A DNA stretch of 58,472 nucleotides, taken from assembly GCA_947460825.1 (NCBI GenBank), contig CANHHA010000015.1, forward strand, positions 1 to 58,472, read 5' to 3'. Below are positions 1 to 8,760 of this stretch, one piece after another. Under the pieces are notes generated by a model. That model worked only from the letters and a program-made list of their open reading frames with translations, searched no databases and was not told where the DNA came from. Both the position numbers and the translations under genes were made by a program. Source of the DNA: Flavobacteriales bacterium. GTDB lineage: Bacteria; Bacteroidota; Bacteroidia; Flavobacteriales_D; Crocinitomicaceae. Numbering within the stretch: the first letter of the stretch is position 1; every line of letters starts with the position of its first letter.

Positions 1-52
1 CACACGTTTTTCGAATATCGCTGTTGCGGTAGTCAGAAATGGCAGAAAAAAC

Positions 53-126
53 GGTTTGGTAGTTCAGTTGGTTAGAATACCTGCCTGTCACGCAGGGGGT
101 CGCGGGTTCGAGTCCCGTCCAGACCG
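53..126 (+). tRNA. tRNA-Asp (anticodon GTC)
   Basis: The cloverleaf can be folded by eye. The 7-bp acceptor stem is ggtttgg/ccagacc with one G-U pair, the anticodon arm is cctgc-ctGTCac-gcagg, the T arm is gcggg-ttcgagt-cccgt, and the discriminator base is G126. CCA is not encoded. The last 12 bases of the gene plus C127 are repeated at 39782-39794, so this tRNA is the insertion site of the island that follows. The insertion leaves the tRNA intact. Confidence 0.97.
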
Positions 127-127
127 C
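115..127. repeat. attL-like direct repeat at tRNA-Asp 3' end
   Basis: The 13-bp sequence ccgtccagaccgc covers the 3' end of tRNA-Asp and recurs exactly at 39782-39794, just beyond the integrase gene. This is the normal signature of site-specific integration into a tRNA gene by a tyrosine recombinase. Confidence 0.8.
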
Positions 128-140
128 GAAAGCGATTTTT

Positions 141-180
141 AAACCCTTGTAAGTCCTTGATTTACAAGGGTTTATTTTTT
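141..180 (+). terminator. rho-independent terminator after tRNA-Asp
   Basis: A perfect 12-bp stem (aaacccttgtaa 141-152 with ttacaagggttt 162-173) is followed by a T-rich tract (attttttaa). It would end transcription of the tRNA. Because it lies just beyond the integration point, it belongs to the island. Confidence 0.85.
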
Positions 181-191
181 AACTAAACTCT

Positions 192-214
192 ACCGTGGAC
201 GGCACCGTGGACGG
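192..214. repeat. left-end arm-type repeat pair (GTGGACGG)
   Basis: Two tandem copies of accgtggacgg (192-202 and 204-214) with a 12-bp period. The same motif occurs as an exact tandem 12-mer (cgtggacggatt x2) at the other end of the island, 39629-39652. Symmetric placement near both ends suggests integrase or excisionase arm-binding sites. This is an inference from position and sequence only. Confidence 0.65.
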
Positions 215-365
215 ATTTTTAAAGCTTCTTCTCCCCTTTTTGGAAAATTGCATTGTTAATAACTTTGCGATTCCGGGTCGGGTTCGGACCGCAAAATAGG
301 GGTGGTTTCGACCCATCCAAAAAAAGACCCATTAAATCCATATGAATACCCTACCTTTGCCACAA

Positions 366-430
366 GTCCTATATGGCTGTAGGAAATAGAAACCCTCAAG
401 ATGTATCAACTATCTTGGGGGTTTTGATTT
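366..430 (+). ncRNA. putative small RNA / hairpin-terminator unit, left copy
   Basis: A TACCTTTG box (351-358, an exact TAnnTTTG) precedes a 7-bp hairpin (tcctata/tgtagga, 367-384) and then a terminator-like stem (aaccctcaagat 391-402 with atcttgggggtt 412-423) with a T-rich tail. The 27 bases 366-392 recur exactly at 39816-39842, again followed by a terminator whose loop also begins gtatcaa while its stem differs. Stem covariation with a conserved loop suggests a structured RNA or specialised terminator. I do not recognise the family. The rest of 127-448 shows only the terminator, the arm repeats and an att-like fragment near 278-297. Confidence 0.4.
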
Positions 431-448
431 TTTATTGAAATAGAAAAC

Positions 449-595
449 ATGGAACAAGAGCTCAAGACACCATCCAAGGATCTTTTATTAAAACTACTTT
501 TTCTTGTTGTCCGAGCCTTTGGAAGGTTTCAGGGATGGCGTATTCCCTGGCGTGTTTTTATTATCTCGCTGTCTTTGATCTGGCTTGCCAGTTGA
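449..595 (+). CDS. small hypothetical membrane protein
   Basis: A 48-codon open frame starting MEQELKTPSK with a hydrophobic C-terminal stretch (about residues 36-47, FIISLSLIWLA) that could be one membrane segment. No family is recognised. It starts 26 bases after the putative small RNA and ends about 120 bases before the AbiE operon. It could be a genuine small cargo gene or a chance frame. Confidence 0.35.
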   Translation: MEQELKTPSKDLLLKLLFLVVRAFGRFQGWRIPWRVFIISLSLIWLAS

Positions 596-669
596 AATAG
601 CTGTTCGTTTTGGTCCTGGTTTTAATGGCATTTTTCGTATTTTAAATCACTAATGCACAAAGAATCATT

Positions 670-700
670 ATGTCGCAAATATTTACTATTTTTGCGACAT
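670..700 (+). promoter_or_regulatory. AbiE promoter with palindromic operator
   Basis: A perfect 10-bp inverted repeat, ATGTCGCAAA (670-679) and TTTGCGACAT (691-700), encloses an exact Bacteroidota -7 box TATTTTTG (687-694), 21 bases upstream of the abiEi start. AbiEi antitoxins are known to repress their own promoters by binding inverted repeats, so this is the expected operator: bound antitoxin would cover the -7 element. Confidence 0.75.
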
Positions 701-714
701 ATTATTGATATATA

Positions 715-1326
715 ATGATTCAAAGCATTGATGATAAGATATTTGTAAAAATAAAAAAAGCGAAGGGGGGTACGCTATTTTTTATTGACGACTTCTTAAG
801 TTTTGGTAGTGCAAAAGCAGTATCAAAGGCCTTAGAACGCTCAGTAACTAGAGGTGAAGTTCACCGAGTTGCTCGAGGTATTTATGCTCGTCTTGCAGAA
901 GATTCAATTCTAGGCCCTATCAGGCCAAGTACCGAAGAAATTGCGGAAGCCATACGGAAAAGAGATAAGGCGAGAATTATCCCTACAGGCACTTTAGCTT
1001 TGAACGCACTGGGGCTCTCAACTCAAATTCCTATCAATGTAGTTTACTACACGGACGGTTCAGCAAGAAAAATCCACATAGGAAATAGAACTATTAAATT
1101 CAAAAAAACTGCCCCAAAAAACCTAGCTACCATTGGTAAAATAAGCACATTGGTAATTCAAGCGCTTAAAGAAATAGGTAAAGACAACGCCACTTCGCGA
1201 GAAATAGAAATCATCCTTAGTCGATTGAAAAAAGAAGATCCTTATCGTTTAGCACATGACATCAAATTTGCTCCAGAATGGATAAGAATTATCATGCGAA
1301 AAGCACTTCAAAATCAGAAAACATGA
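715..1326 (+). CDS. abiEi: AbiEi-family antitoxin (DUF6088), type IV toxin-antitoxin
   Basis: This 203-residue protein has the layout of the DUF6088/AbiEi family. An N-terminal winged-helix region (about 1-60, with VHRVARGIYAR where the family has its R-G-hydrophobic-Y motif) is followed by a C-terminal domain with the conserved IIPTGTLALNALGLSTQIP segment. It would act as transcriptional autorepressor and antitoxin for the downstream nucleotidyltransferase. The stop overlaps the next start (ATGA at 1323-1326), giving translational coupling typical of toxin-antitoxin pairs. A palindrome overlapping the promoter lies immediately upstream. The start is the first ATG after that promoter. Confidence 0.85.
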   Translation: MIQSIDDKIFVKIKKAKGGTLFFIDDFLSFGSAKAVSKALERSVTRGEVHRVARGIYARLAEDSILGPIRPSTEEIAEAIRKRDKARIIPTGTLALNALGLSTQIPINVVYYTDGSARKIHIGNRTIKFKKTAPKNLATIGKISTLVIQALKEIGKDNATSREIEIILSRLKKEDPYRLAHDIKFAPEWIRIIMRKALQNQKT

Positions 1327-2345
1327 ATTGGCAAAAATTACCTGAGAAAACCAAACTGAATACCTTACAGCAAATATCCGAGGCAACAGGACTGTCACCT
1401 TTCGCCGTTGAAAAAGACTGGTGGGTGAGCCGAACGCTTGATATAATCTTTCAACTTGACATCGCCAAACATATTGTATTTAAAGGTGGGACCTCCTTAA
1501 GTAAAGCATGGGGACTCATCGACCGATTTTCCGAAGATATCGACCTTGCCATTGACCAAGAATTTTTCATGAGCCCAACAAAAAATTGGTCAAAAAAAGA
1601 ACGCACCCAACTTAGAAAAATTGCAGGTAAATACTCTACAGATAACTTCTTTTTAGACATTGAAAGATTATTCAACAACCAAGGGTATGAAGGACTACAG
1701 TTTCAGATCGTTGAAACAACAGAAAGTGATAAAGATCCAAGGATTCTAAAAATATTCTACCCTGCCCTTATTACACAGCATGGCAACTACATGGAGCCAT
1801 ACGTACAAGTGGAACTCAGTTGTCGATCCTTAAGAGAGCCATTTAGCGAAAGAAAAATTGAATCATTAGTTGATACACATTTCACGGATAAAGATTTCGC
1901 AATCAAGAGTTTTATGGTGCCAACCGTTAATCCTGAGCGAACTTTTCTTGAGAAACTTTTTTTACTTCATGAAGAGTTTCATAGACCCCAAGAAAAAAGA
2001 AGGGTAAATCGCTTGAGCCGCCATCTATACGACGTTTATCAACTTGCACAAGAAGGGATAAATGAATTAGCTTTTAAAGATAAATCGTTGTATCAAACAA
2101 TTGTAGCACACCGTCATGTATTTTCCAGAATTGCAGGTGTAGATTACAACACACACAATCCAAAAACCCTCAACCCTATTCCTCCTGAGAATATCATTGA
2201 CTATTGGAAAGCAGATTACGATACCATGATTGAAAGTATGATTTATGAAAAAAATCCACCTACATTCACTCAGTTGATTGAAAAACTTGAGCAACTTAGG
2301 ATTCAACAACATGATATCACATGGGATTTTGATTTAAGAATCTAG
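1323..2345 (+). CDS. abiEii: AbiEii-family nucleotidyltransferase toxin
   Basis: 340 residues from the ATG at 1323, which overlaps the antitoxin stop and is preferred over an in-frame upstream ATG at 1278 that lies inside abiEi. The nucleotidyltransferase signature is clear: VFKGGTSLSK (about 52-61) and RFSEDIDLAI (about 68-77), the GG(T/S) and DxD elements of the polymerase-beta fold. AbiEii toxins are nucleotidyltransferases that block growth, and characterised relatives modify tRNA, giving abortive infection. With the antitoxin it forms a complete two-gene system, intact as far as the motifs show. Confidence 0.88.
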   Translation: MNWQKLPEKTKLNTLQQISEATGLSPFAVEKDWWVSRTLDIIFQLDIAKHIVFKGGTSLSKAWGLIDRFSEDIDLAIDQEFFMSPTKNWSKKERTQLRKIAGKYSTDNFFLDIERLFNNQGYEGLQFQIVETTESDKDPRILKIFYPALITQHGNYMEPYVQVELSCRSLREPFSERKIESLVDTHFTDKDFAIKSFMVPTVNPERTFLEKLFLLHEEFHRPQEKRRVNRLSRHLYDVYQLAQEGINELAFKDKSLYQTIVAHRHVFSRIAGVDYNTHNPKTLNPIPPENIIDYWKADYDTMIESMIYEKNPPTFTQLIEKLEQLRIQQHDITWDFDLRI

Positions 2346-2355
2346 TAAATAAAAT

Positions 2356-3369
2356 ATGGATTCATCATCTAACAATACTCGTGTTGTCCTTCCGTATAAA
2401 ATCGATGTCGAAGATTGTGGTAATGCCATCATCCAAAAGATTCAGAACGAATTAGAGGATAGTCCACGAAAATCCCACTTCCTAACTATTTTTCAAGTGG
2501 CGATCGAGGCCTTTGCGGATTCTATTATTGTACCTGATGGACTAAGTGAGGCAGAATATAAAGCGTACTATCAAATTGAAACAATCCATCCAGCATTTTA
2601 CAATTGGTTGGCCTATTACCTCACGCTACAAAATCCAAACAAGATTCCTTTAGTCTTAGACATGTATGCCAGTGAAAAATACGGGCCAACTGAAAACTTT
2701 AACAACGCGATTGAATTCCTATTAATTACTTGTCTTGAACATGTACCTTTTAATCACCAAGCTCAAGACGATGCTGTTGTTAGATGGGTCCGTGAAAAGA
2801 ACTATAACCTAAACGAACAAACTTCTCCGGTAAGCGAGGAGCAACCGAATCATGTTGATGAAACGGAAGCAGAAATAGTAGAAGCAACGATTACGGAAAA
2901 ACCCGAGAAAAAGAAAAAGAAGGTTCGAAAATCAAGCACTCCCATCTTTCAAGATAGGGAAACTATACCAGACATTGGTATCTCAAAAGCGTGGCATGGT
3001 AATATGTGTCATATTTTCATTAATTACCTCGACAATGACGCCTTGCACCGAAGTACTTTTATCGAAGTAATGAAGGGAAGGCATTTAAATCTAGAACATC
3101 GCATTTTCCTCAACATGCAAGCAAATCTGTTCTGTCAAGCCATAAAGGAAATGCGTGCACCGGGACATTACATCACATCAACTAAAAAGCTAATCGCTAA
3201 ATGGATTCATACCAACTTTTGCTTTAGGGTAAAAGGCAACATTAAGGCTATCTCTGAAAGTTATTGTCTATCATTACTTACCAGTGTTCGAGATGCGCCG
3301 GAACCAAAGGATAAAATCAAAATTGACTTCATCACTTCACATCCCAACATGGCCTTTAAAGAGAAATAA
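2356..3369 (+). CDS. hypothetical protein with Lys/Glu-rich linker
   Basis: 337 residues, no family recognised. An N-terminal helical region (1-150) is joined to a C-terminal domain (about 215-337) by a charged linker rich in Glu, then Lys (about 160-200, including KPEKKKKKVRK). The C-terminal domain contains HIFINYLDNDALHRSTFIEV and LFCQAIKEMRAPGHYI. No signal peptide or membrane segment is seen. It starts 11 bases after abiEii. Its place near the left end among small genes suggests an element-maintenance role, but nothing in the sequence shows one. Confidence 0.6.
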   Translation: MDSSSNNTRVVLPYKIDVEDCGNAIIQKIQNELEDSPRKSHFLTIFQVAIEAFADSIIVPDGLSEAEYKAYYQIETIHPAFYNWLAYYLTLQNPNKIPLVLDMYASEKYGPTENFNNAIEFLLITCLEHVPFNHQAQDDAVVRWVREKNYNLNEQTSPVSEEQPNHVDETEAEIVEATITEKPEKKKKKVRKSSTPIFQDRETIPDIGISKAWHGNMCHIFINYLDNDALHRSTFIEVMKGRHLNLEHRIFLNMQANLFCQAIKEMRAPGHYITSTKKLIAKWIHTNFCFRVKGNIKAISESYCLSLLTSVRDAPEPKDKIKIDFITSHPNMAFKEK

Positions 3370-3458
3370 AAGACCATCTATCCCCCATCGTCTGAATACC
3401 GTCTGTTTTTTTCATCGCATCGATGAGGTACATTTTCTTTGTATCCAAAAAAATACAT

Positions 3459-3767
3459 ATGGAAAAAAGTCTACTGGTCACCTTGACCACCACCGAACTC
3501 CGAAGCCTCATTGCTGAGGTCGTCGGCGATCAACTCGCCCAAGTTGTTCACACACGCACGGATTCAACAGAATCCCCTACCCTAATTAGTCGCTTGCAAG
3601 TGGCTGTATTGTTTGGCGTTTCCAAAACCACCATCGATAAGTGGCGAAGGTTTCGCATCCTACCTCCTGAGGTAAAAATCGCATCTCGCGTGTATTTCTA
3701 CAAGGAACAGATTATGGAGCTTGTAAAACAACGGCAGCGGAACCCTGATTTATTTAATTCCTTTTAA
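3459..3767 (+). CDS. helix-turn-helix DNA-binding protein (excisionase/MerR-like)
   Basis: 102 residues from the ATG at 3459. The central segment SRLQVAVLFGVSKTTIDKWRR followed by FRILPPEVKIASRVYFYKEQI is the helix-turn-helix plus wing common in small DNA-binding proteins of Bacteroidota integrative elements, where such proteins act as excisionases or regulators. A -7-like box TTTCTTTG (3434-3441) lies 18 bases upstream, so the downstream ATG is preferred over an earlier in-frame start at 3423, which precedes that box. It probably heads a run of four tightly spaced small genes (3459-4572). Confidence 0.7.
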   Translation: MEKSLLVTLTTTELRSLIAEVVGDQLAQVVHTRTDSTESPTLISRLQVAVLFGVSKTTIDKWRRFRILPPEVKIASRVYFYKEQIMELVKQRQRNPDLFNSF

Positions 3768-4135
3768 TGATGCTGACAATGAAAAGAACCAGAAGGAAAA
3801 CCTGCCCGTGTTGCGGAGAGGTATTTGAAACGACTCGTAAGGATAAAGTTTATTTGGACGCGACACACCAAAAACACCATAACAACGCAGTTCAAAACCG
3901 AAAACGCGACAAGAACCTTTCTTTAACCAAGGAACACACAAAAACGTATCAAATATTTCGAAAACTCCTTAGAAACAATTCAGACATTACCAGGTCCGTA
4001 GATTTTTGGGAGGGAAAAGGCGCTGATTTATCCTTATTTACTGGAGCAGAAATGATTGATGGAGAGCAAACTTTTTTATTGTTCGATTTAGCCTTAATTC
4101 TTAACGATAACTTTCTAACCATTAAACAACTTTGA
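3767..4135 (+). CDS. small zinc-ribbon-like protein
   Basis: 122 residues. Near the N-terminus is CPCCGEVFETTRKDKVYLDA followed by a His-rich helix (THQKHHNNAVQNRKR). This resembles small proteins of mobile elements with a CxxCG...F...R.DK.Y..xxC pattern, but the second Cys pair is replaced here by T-H and H-H. The ATG overlaps the preceding stop (TAATG); an alternative start is at 3779 (MKRTRRK). The function is unknown; nucleic-acid binding is a guess from the ribbon and basic residues. Confidence 0.55.
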   Translation: MMLTMKRTRRKTCPCCGEVFETTRKDKVYLDATHQKHHNNAVQNRKRDKNLSLTKEHTKTYQIFRKLLRNNSDITRSVDFWEGKGADLSLFTGAEMIDGEQTFLLFDLALILNDNFLTIKQL

Positions 4136-4136
4136 C

Positions 4137-4355
4137 ATGCTAAAAATTGGAGAAATCAAATTGGTCGAAAATTCGTTTTCATTGAACCAGACCTTAACAG
4201 AAAACACTATGCTAAAAAATCAGAAGAGCGACCTAATTTTCACCCTGGTGGTTACCGCGGGTGTAGCCATTGCCTTGGGGTACTTATATTCTCAGGCGAT
4301 GAAAAAAGAAATTCGGATTTCAACCCCTGAAAAGAATAACCTTAACACAAAATAA
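4137..4355 (+). CDS. small single-pass membrane protein
   Basis: 72 residues with one membrane segment (about 32-50, IFTLVVTAGVAIALGYLY) and a charged C-terminal tail. It starts one base after the preceding stop, which suggests coupling. An internal ATG at 4209 would give a 48-residue form with the segment nearer the N-terminus. No family is recognised. Confidence 0.5.
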   Translation: MLKIGEIKLVENSFSLNQTLTENTMLKNQKSDLIFTLVVTAGVAIALGYLYSQAMKKEIRISTPEKNNLNTK

Positions 4356-4356
4356 C

Positions 4357-4572
4357 ATGGAAAAATTTATAGAAAAAGAAAAAGCGTATATCTACAGGTT
4401 GCAAGAGCTATTTGAAGCGAGTATTGAAACATATGCTAACCTGTATCCTAACCTGGATGATGCCACGCAACACAGAATGAAACTAATGCTACGCTGTGCC
4501 ATTTCGGCTGAAATTGACTTCTTGTATGATGAGCCAACAATGTTCAAAGAAATATACTACCCGGAAAATTAA
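4357..4572 (+). CDS. small hypothetical protein
   Basis: 71 residues, mostly helical and acidic (MEKFIEKEKAYIYRLQELFE...). It starts one base after the previous stop, so it belongs to the same small operon. No family is recognised and no functional residues are visible. Confidence 0.5.
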   Translation: MEKFIEKEKAYIYRLQELFEASIETYANLYPNLDDATQHRMKLMLRCAISAEIDFLYDEPTMFKEIYYPEN

Positions 4573-4675
4573 TAGAGTACCCCAACTTTAATTCTATTCG
4601 TGTCCAACACGCTAAAATTCTTCTATACATTTCACCCTTTGCATGGGGATAATTTTTGATTCGTTGATTTTCCCT

Positions 4676-4727
4676 GACAAGTCAGGTCATTCGGTTGCAA
4701 GATTCATTGGTTTTGTGGTTATTTGTG
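4676..4727 (+). promoter_or_regulatory. 52-bp shared upstream element, McrBC copy
   Basis: This 52-bp segment matches 8761-8812, upstream of the type I restriction operon, at 46 of 52 positions without gaps. A looser relative lies at 42426-42477 before a WYL regulator. All three contain TTG, then 20 bases, then an octamer ending TTTG (GTTATTTG here), close to the Bacteroidota -33/-7 spacing. It may be a conserved promoter or operator used by two restriction systems. The rest of 4573-4959 holds a TACCTTTA box at 4851-4858; nothing else is seen. Confidence 0.5.
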
Positions 4728-4841
4728 TTATAATACCATTCAACCATGGGCAAATTCTTAAATTCCTTCTTTAATAAATAATCGTATCCCTCCAGACACA
4801 TGTGAAGAGTTATTCTGCGTGACGAAAAAACAATACAAGTC

Positions 4842-4859
4842 AAAAAGTTATACCTTTAA
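4842..4859 (+). promoter_or_regulatory. putative McrBC promoter -7 box
   Basis: AAAAAGTTATACCTTTAA contains TACCTTTA (4851-4858), one base off TAnnTTTG, about 100 bases upstream of mcrB. The same 18 bases recur exactly at 40930-40947, upstream of the RhuM-Fic gene. Confidence 0.4.
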
Positions 4860-4959
4860 ATCATTATTCCTTTAAAAGAATTTAACGAGAAAGACCTCCA
4901 ACACCAAAAACCAGGGTGTTAATAGCTTTAGAACATATTAAAAACCTTCAAAATAAACA

Positions 4960-7440
4960 ATGATAGACTACCAAACATACGAAAAGGCACTATTTGATTG
5001 GCTGATGCAACGGCATGAGGAAAATCCAGAATTCACTTTTTCAACAAGGATTAAAGGCTCAAAAGGATCAGAGTTGGATTATTTCATCGGTACGGAAAAG
5101 TCGGGTTATTTTGGATTTACGCTTTGGAATATACCCGTGAGTTTTCCTGGTTCTGCTGGTGATGTTATTGATATTTTTTGCGGGTACACGCCGCACGGAA
5201 TTTCATATTACATTCAATTCGTTCAAACTGAATCGCCAAAAGACCTGCAAAATGAATTGGTTTTAAAATTCTTGAAAACACTAAAACCAAGAATTGATGA
5301 ACTTGGCACTTATAAATACGAATCTAAACCAGGGAACAGTATGTTCAAATACGAACTGCAGAGTCCTAAGGAGAATTATACAAGCATTGAAGAATTATTG
5401 TTGGACCTGAATAACACGATTCATCAATTAACTCCAATTATTGATGAGGAAATATCCAGTTTCAAAGCACTAAACCCGGAATTTCAAGCACATAGAATCA
5501 CTAAGGATGAATTTGATTCTTACTTTATCGAAAATGTTAACCGAAGGAAAGAAAAGTATGAAAACCTTGAGTATTATGAGGACCTTGAAGTGGATTTCAA
5601 ACAATTCTTGGAAAAGTTCGAAAAACAAGATTTAGATGCGTACGTTGAACTTTTAAGAGAAATTGGACAGAGTTTCGCACTTAAATCAGGCGATGAACGA
5701 CTTGTATTTAACGTTCATTCACGAAGAGGTCATTTAAGTTTTACCATTGGTCAACGGTATTGCCTCACCCTACGGAAAAAACAATCGGATGGTGATTTTG
5801 GGTTTATTTCGACAAAGGCGCTTTCCAAAGAAAGTGAACAATTCAAAGGCAGTAATCCAAGACCATGGTTTACCTACCAACATGGCGTTCATATTTCGAA
5901 AGAAATGAAAGAAAGCATCTTCGAAGCGATTAAATTCGAATTAGAAAGAAGTGAAAAATCGGGTTATCGAAAATTTAATAAACCTGAATTTGAAGAATTA
6001 ATACTCGGAAAACAACCTAGTTTGTTACAAGAACAAATTCAAAAACCAATGAACAATATTCCCCTCAACCAAATCCTCTATGGCCCTCCAGGAACTGGAA
6101 AGACTTTTTCCACGATAGATTTAGTTGTGGATATAAACGAACCTAACAATAACTATTCAAGGAGTGAAAAAAAGTCAAAGTTTGATCAGTTGTTAAACGA
6201 TGGTCGTGCGGTTTTTACCACATTTCATCAGTCTATGACTTATGAAGAATTTATTGAAGGAATTAAGCCACAAACGGTAAATAACCAAATTAGATACGAA
6301 GTTACGAATGGGATTCTCAAGGATATTGTTGAGCAATGCTTTGAAGACATCAAAGCACTAAAAGCGTTGAGCGTTTCTGCAACCTCTGAAATGAGTTTTA
6401 AAGAGAAATTTCAAGAATTCAGTAAAGCCATTCAGATGGGTAAAATAATACTCAAAACGAGAAGTGGTATTCCAGTTCAATTATCTAAAACATCGAGCGC
6501 AGGCAATTTACAATTGAATTCTGGTGAGGACACCCGTGACTACGTTATTTCAATGAAAAGACTTGAAAAATTGGTCATTGCTTATCCTAAACCAAGCGTA
6601 ATTAAAAATATACATGAGGAAATCCGTGCGGTAATAGGAGGTAGTAATTCAAGTCTTTATTTTTCAGCCTTGGATGCCTTTATCTCCTTTGACAAAAAAC
6701 TATCCGATACAGTTCAGACAGACGGAAAAGAATTACGTCTGAATGAGATTAATTTAACTGACGAAGAAATTTCTAACCTTCCGCCCTATTTTCTGGTTAT
6801 TGATGAAATCAATAGAGGTAACGTTTCTGCCATATTTGGAGAACTTATCACTTTAATTGAGGAAGATAAACGATTCGGGAGGACCAATCAACAATTTGTC
6901 CAATTGCCCTATTCAAGAGAAGAGTTTGTTTTGCCTCCAAACCTTTACATCATCGGCACCATGAACACGGCCGACCGGTCTGTTGAGGCACTGGATACCG
7001 CCTTGCGCCGGCGTTTTTCGTTCGTGGAAATGTTACCCGACGCGAGCAAGTTGAACGGAAAAGAAATTCAAGGAATAAACCTGGAATTACTCCTCAATAC
7101 CATGAATCAACGCATCGAAGTGTTGGTGGATAGAGACCATACCATTGGTCATGCGTTTTTCATGAACACCGAAAATGTCCATGACTTACGGACAGCATTT
7201 GGGAATAAAATCATTCCCCTGCTACAAGAGTATTTCTACGGAAACTATCAAAAAATGGAAATGGTCATTGGATCCGCATTTTTCAAGATTACTGAAGCCA
7301 ATAAGGTGAAATTTGCGGCAAAAACCGAAGATTTCGATGCAGACGGAAAAGTCTATCATATTTTGGATGTAACCAACTCCGAAGTTGTTTCTGACGATGC
7401 GTTTATTGTAGCATTAAGCCAACTAATTCAAGGGGTATAA
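4960..7440 (+). CDS. mcrB: McrB-type restriction GTPase (AAA+)
   Basis: 826 residues. The C-terminal half is a McrB AAA+ motor: Walker A GPPGTGKT (375-382), Walker B LVIDEINRGN (612-621), the family signature GTMNTADRS (666-674) and the arginine-rich ALRRRF (681-686). McrB hexamers hydrolyse GTP and drive cleavage by McrC at modified DNA. The N-terminal about 365 residues form at least two regions (1-165 and about 225-340), larger than the single DNA-reading domain of E. coli McrB (459 residues in all), so target recognition may differ. Stop and McrC start overlap by one base (TAATG), as expected for an McrBC pair. Confidence 0.92.
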   Translation: MIDYQTYEKALFDWLMQRHEENPEFTFSTRIKGSKGSELDYFIGTEKSGYFGFTLWNIPVSFPGSAGDVIDIFCGYTPHGISYYIQFVQTESPKDLQNELVLKFLKTLKPRIDELGTYKYESKPGNSMFKYELQSPKENYTSIEELLLDLNNTIHQLTPIIDEEISSFKALNPEFQAHRITKDEFDSYFIENVNRRKEKYENLEYYEDLEVDFKQFLEKFEKQDLDAYVELLREIGQSFALKSGDERLVFNVHSRRGHLSFTIGQRYCLTLRKKQSDGDFGFISTKALSKESEQFKGSNPRPWFTYQHGVHISKEMKESIFEAIKFELERSEKSGYRKFNKPEFEELILGKQPSLLQEQIQKPMNNIPLNQILYGPPGTGKTFSTIDLVVDINEPNNNYSRSEKKSKFDQLLNDGRAVFTTFHQSMTYEEFIEGIKPQTVNNQIRYEVTNGILKDIVEQCFEDIKALKALSVSATSEMSFKEKFQEFSKAIQMGKIILKTRSGIPVQLSKTSSAGNLQLNSGEDTRDYVISMKRLEKLVIAYPKPSVIKNIHEEIRAVIGGSNSSLYFSALDAFISFDKKLSDTVQTDGKELRLNEINLTDEEISNLPPYFLVIDEINRGNVSAIFGELITLIEEDKRFGRTNQQFVQLPYSREEFVLPPNLYIIGTMNTADRSVEALDTALRRRFSFVEMLPDASKLNGKEIQGINLELLLNTMNQRIEVLVDRDHTIGHAFFMNTENVHDLRTAFGNKIIPLLQEYFYGNYQKMEMVIGSAFFKITEANKVKFAAKTEDFDADGKVYHILDVTNSEVVSDDAFIVALSQLIQGV

Positions 7441-8675
7441 TGCAGGCATCTATCGATGTTTATGAACATGGTCGCCTATTGATCGGTGAGCAAGGTTTTG
7501 AGAAAAAGCATTGGGATGCCTTTGTCAAGTTAAATACACTGCACCACAACGAGTATTTCGACATTTTGCATAACGGGCTTCGCTTCAAGCAATACGTTGG
7601 CGTAATCCAAGTGGATAGTTTGTTGGTAAACATTCACCCAAAAGCAGACAAAGACGATTCCGATGAAAAATGGAAACCTGTCTTATTGCAAATGCTTAGG
7701 GCCTGTGGAAAACTCAAAGCCCAATCAACAGGTCAGGCGCAACTGAAACGGCAGCACATCAATTTACTGGAAATTTATTTTGAATACTACCTCAGCGAAT
7801 TAGAACAGCTGTTGAGTCATGGATTGGTCAAGCGCTACCGAACGAAAAAAAGCAATGTAAAAGCCCTCAAAGGCAAACTCGATTTTGCAGGAAACGTGCG
7901 CCATAACTTAGTGCACCAAGAGCGTTTTTATACCGAGCATCAGGTGTATGATAACAACCATTCACTGCATCAAGTTTTGGCTTATGCCTTGAACATTGTG
8001 GGGCAATTTTCTCGCACCTCTTTTCTGCACGATCAGTGTAAACGCCTGCAACTCGGTTTCCCCGAGGTAGATAAAGTAAAACCCAGCATTCAATTACTCG
8101 AAAACCTTAAAATTGATCGCAAAACGGCTCCTTACGAGAAAGCTCTGGAACTGGCCAAGTTGATCATTCTGAATTACTCGCCGGACATCAATCAGGGCAA
8201 GCAACAAATGATTTCTATATTGTTCGACATGAATGTACTTTGGGAAGAATACGTGCTGAAAACCTTGCGCACCTACGCTCACCATCACCCGGAAGAACAT
8301 TGGCACATTACCGGCCAAGAATCAAAACGCTTCTATGGCAACTACCGAAGCATTCGTCCTGATATTGTACTGTCACAGCACGGCATCACCTATGTGATCG
8401 ATACCAAATGGAAGCGCCCTGCAAACCACGCCGCGAGCATTGAGGACCTCCGGCAAATGTATGCCTATGCCCGCTTTTGGAATTCCAACAAGGTGCTCCT
8501 ACTCTACCCTGGCGAACCCCAAGACAGCGGATATCAACCTTATCCAAACCCCTTGGATTTACTTAACGAACGTACCGACCACCACCGCTGCAAAACCCTG
8601 CACATCCAAGTGCTGGAGCACCAACAACTCGACAAAAACCTGGCTCCAAAAATCCTCCAACACCTGGTGAATTGA
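7440..8675 (+). CDS. mcrC: McrC-type restriction endonuclease subunit
   Basis: 411 residues. The N-terminal region (1-180) is typical of McrC, which docks on the McrB hexamer. The C-terminal PD-(D/E)xK nuclease is visible as LWEEYV (about 267-272), RPDIVL (D308) and VIDTKWK (D321, K323). It cuts DNA when activated by McrB GTP hydrolysis. The start overlaps the mcrB stop. All catalytic residues I would expect are present, so the pair looks functional. Confidence 0.9.
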   Translation: MQASIDVYEHGRLLIGEQGFEKKHWDAFVKLNTLHHNEYFDILHNGLRFKQYVGVIQVDSLLVNIHPKADKDDSDEKWKPVLLQMLRACGKLKAQSTGQAQLKRQHINLLEIYFEYYLSELEQLLSHGLVKRYRTKKSNVKALKGKLDFAGNVRHNLVHQERFYTEHQVYDNNHSLHQVLAYALNIVGQFSRTSFLHDQCKRLQLGFPEVDKVKPSIQLLENLKIDRKTAPYEKALELAKLIILNYSPDINQGKQQMISILFDMNVLWEEYVLKTLRTYAHHHPEEHWHITGQESKRFYGNYRSIRPDIVLSQHGITYVIDTKWKRPANHAASIEDLRQMYAYARFWNSNKVLLLYPGEPQDSGYQPYPNPLDLLNERTDHHRCKTLHIQVLEHQQLDKNLAPKILQHLVN

Positions 8676-8760
8676 AGGTCCTACTTAGTAACTTTTTTAA
8701 TAGAATTTATCCGGGATTGAATCATTTCCCAAGGAATCCTATAACCTCACCTTTTTTTGC

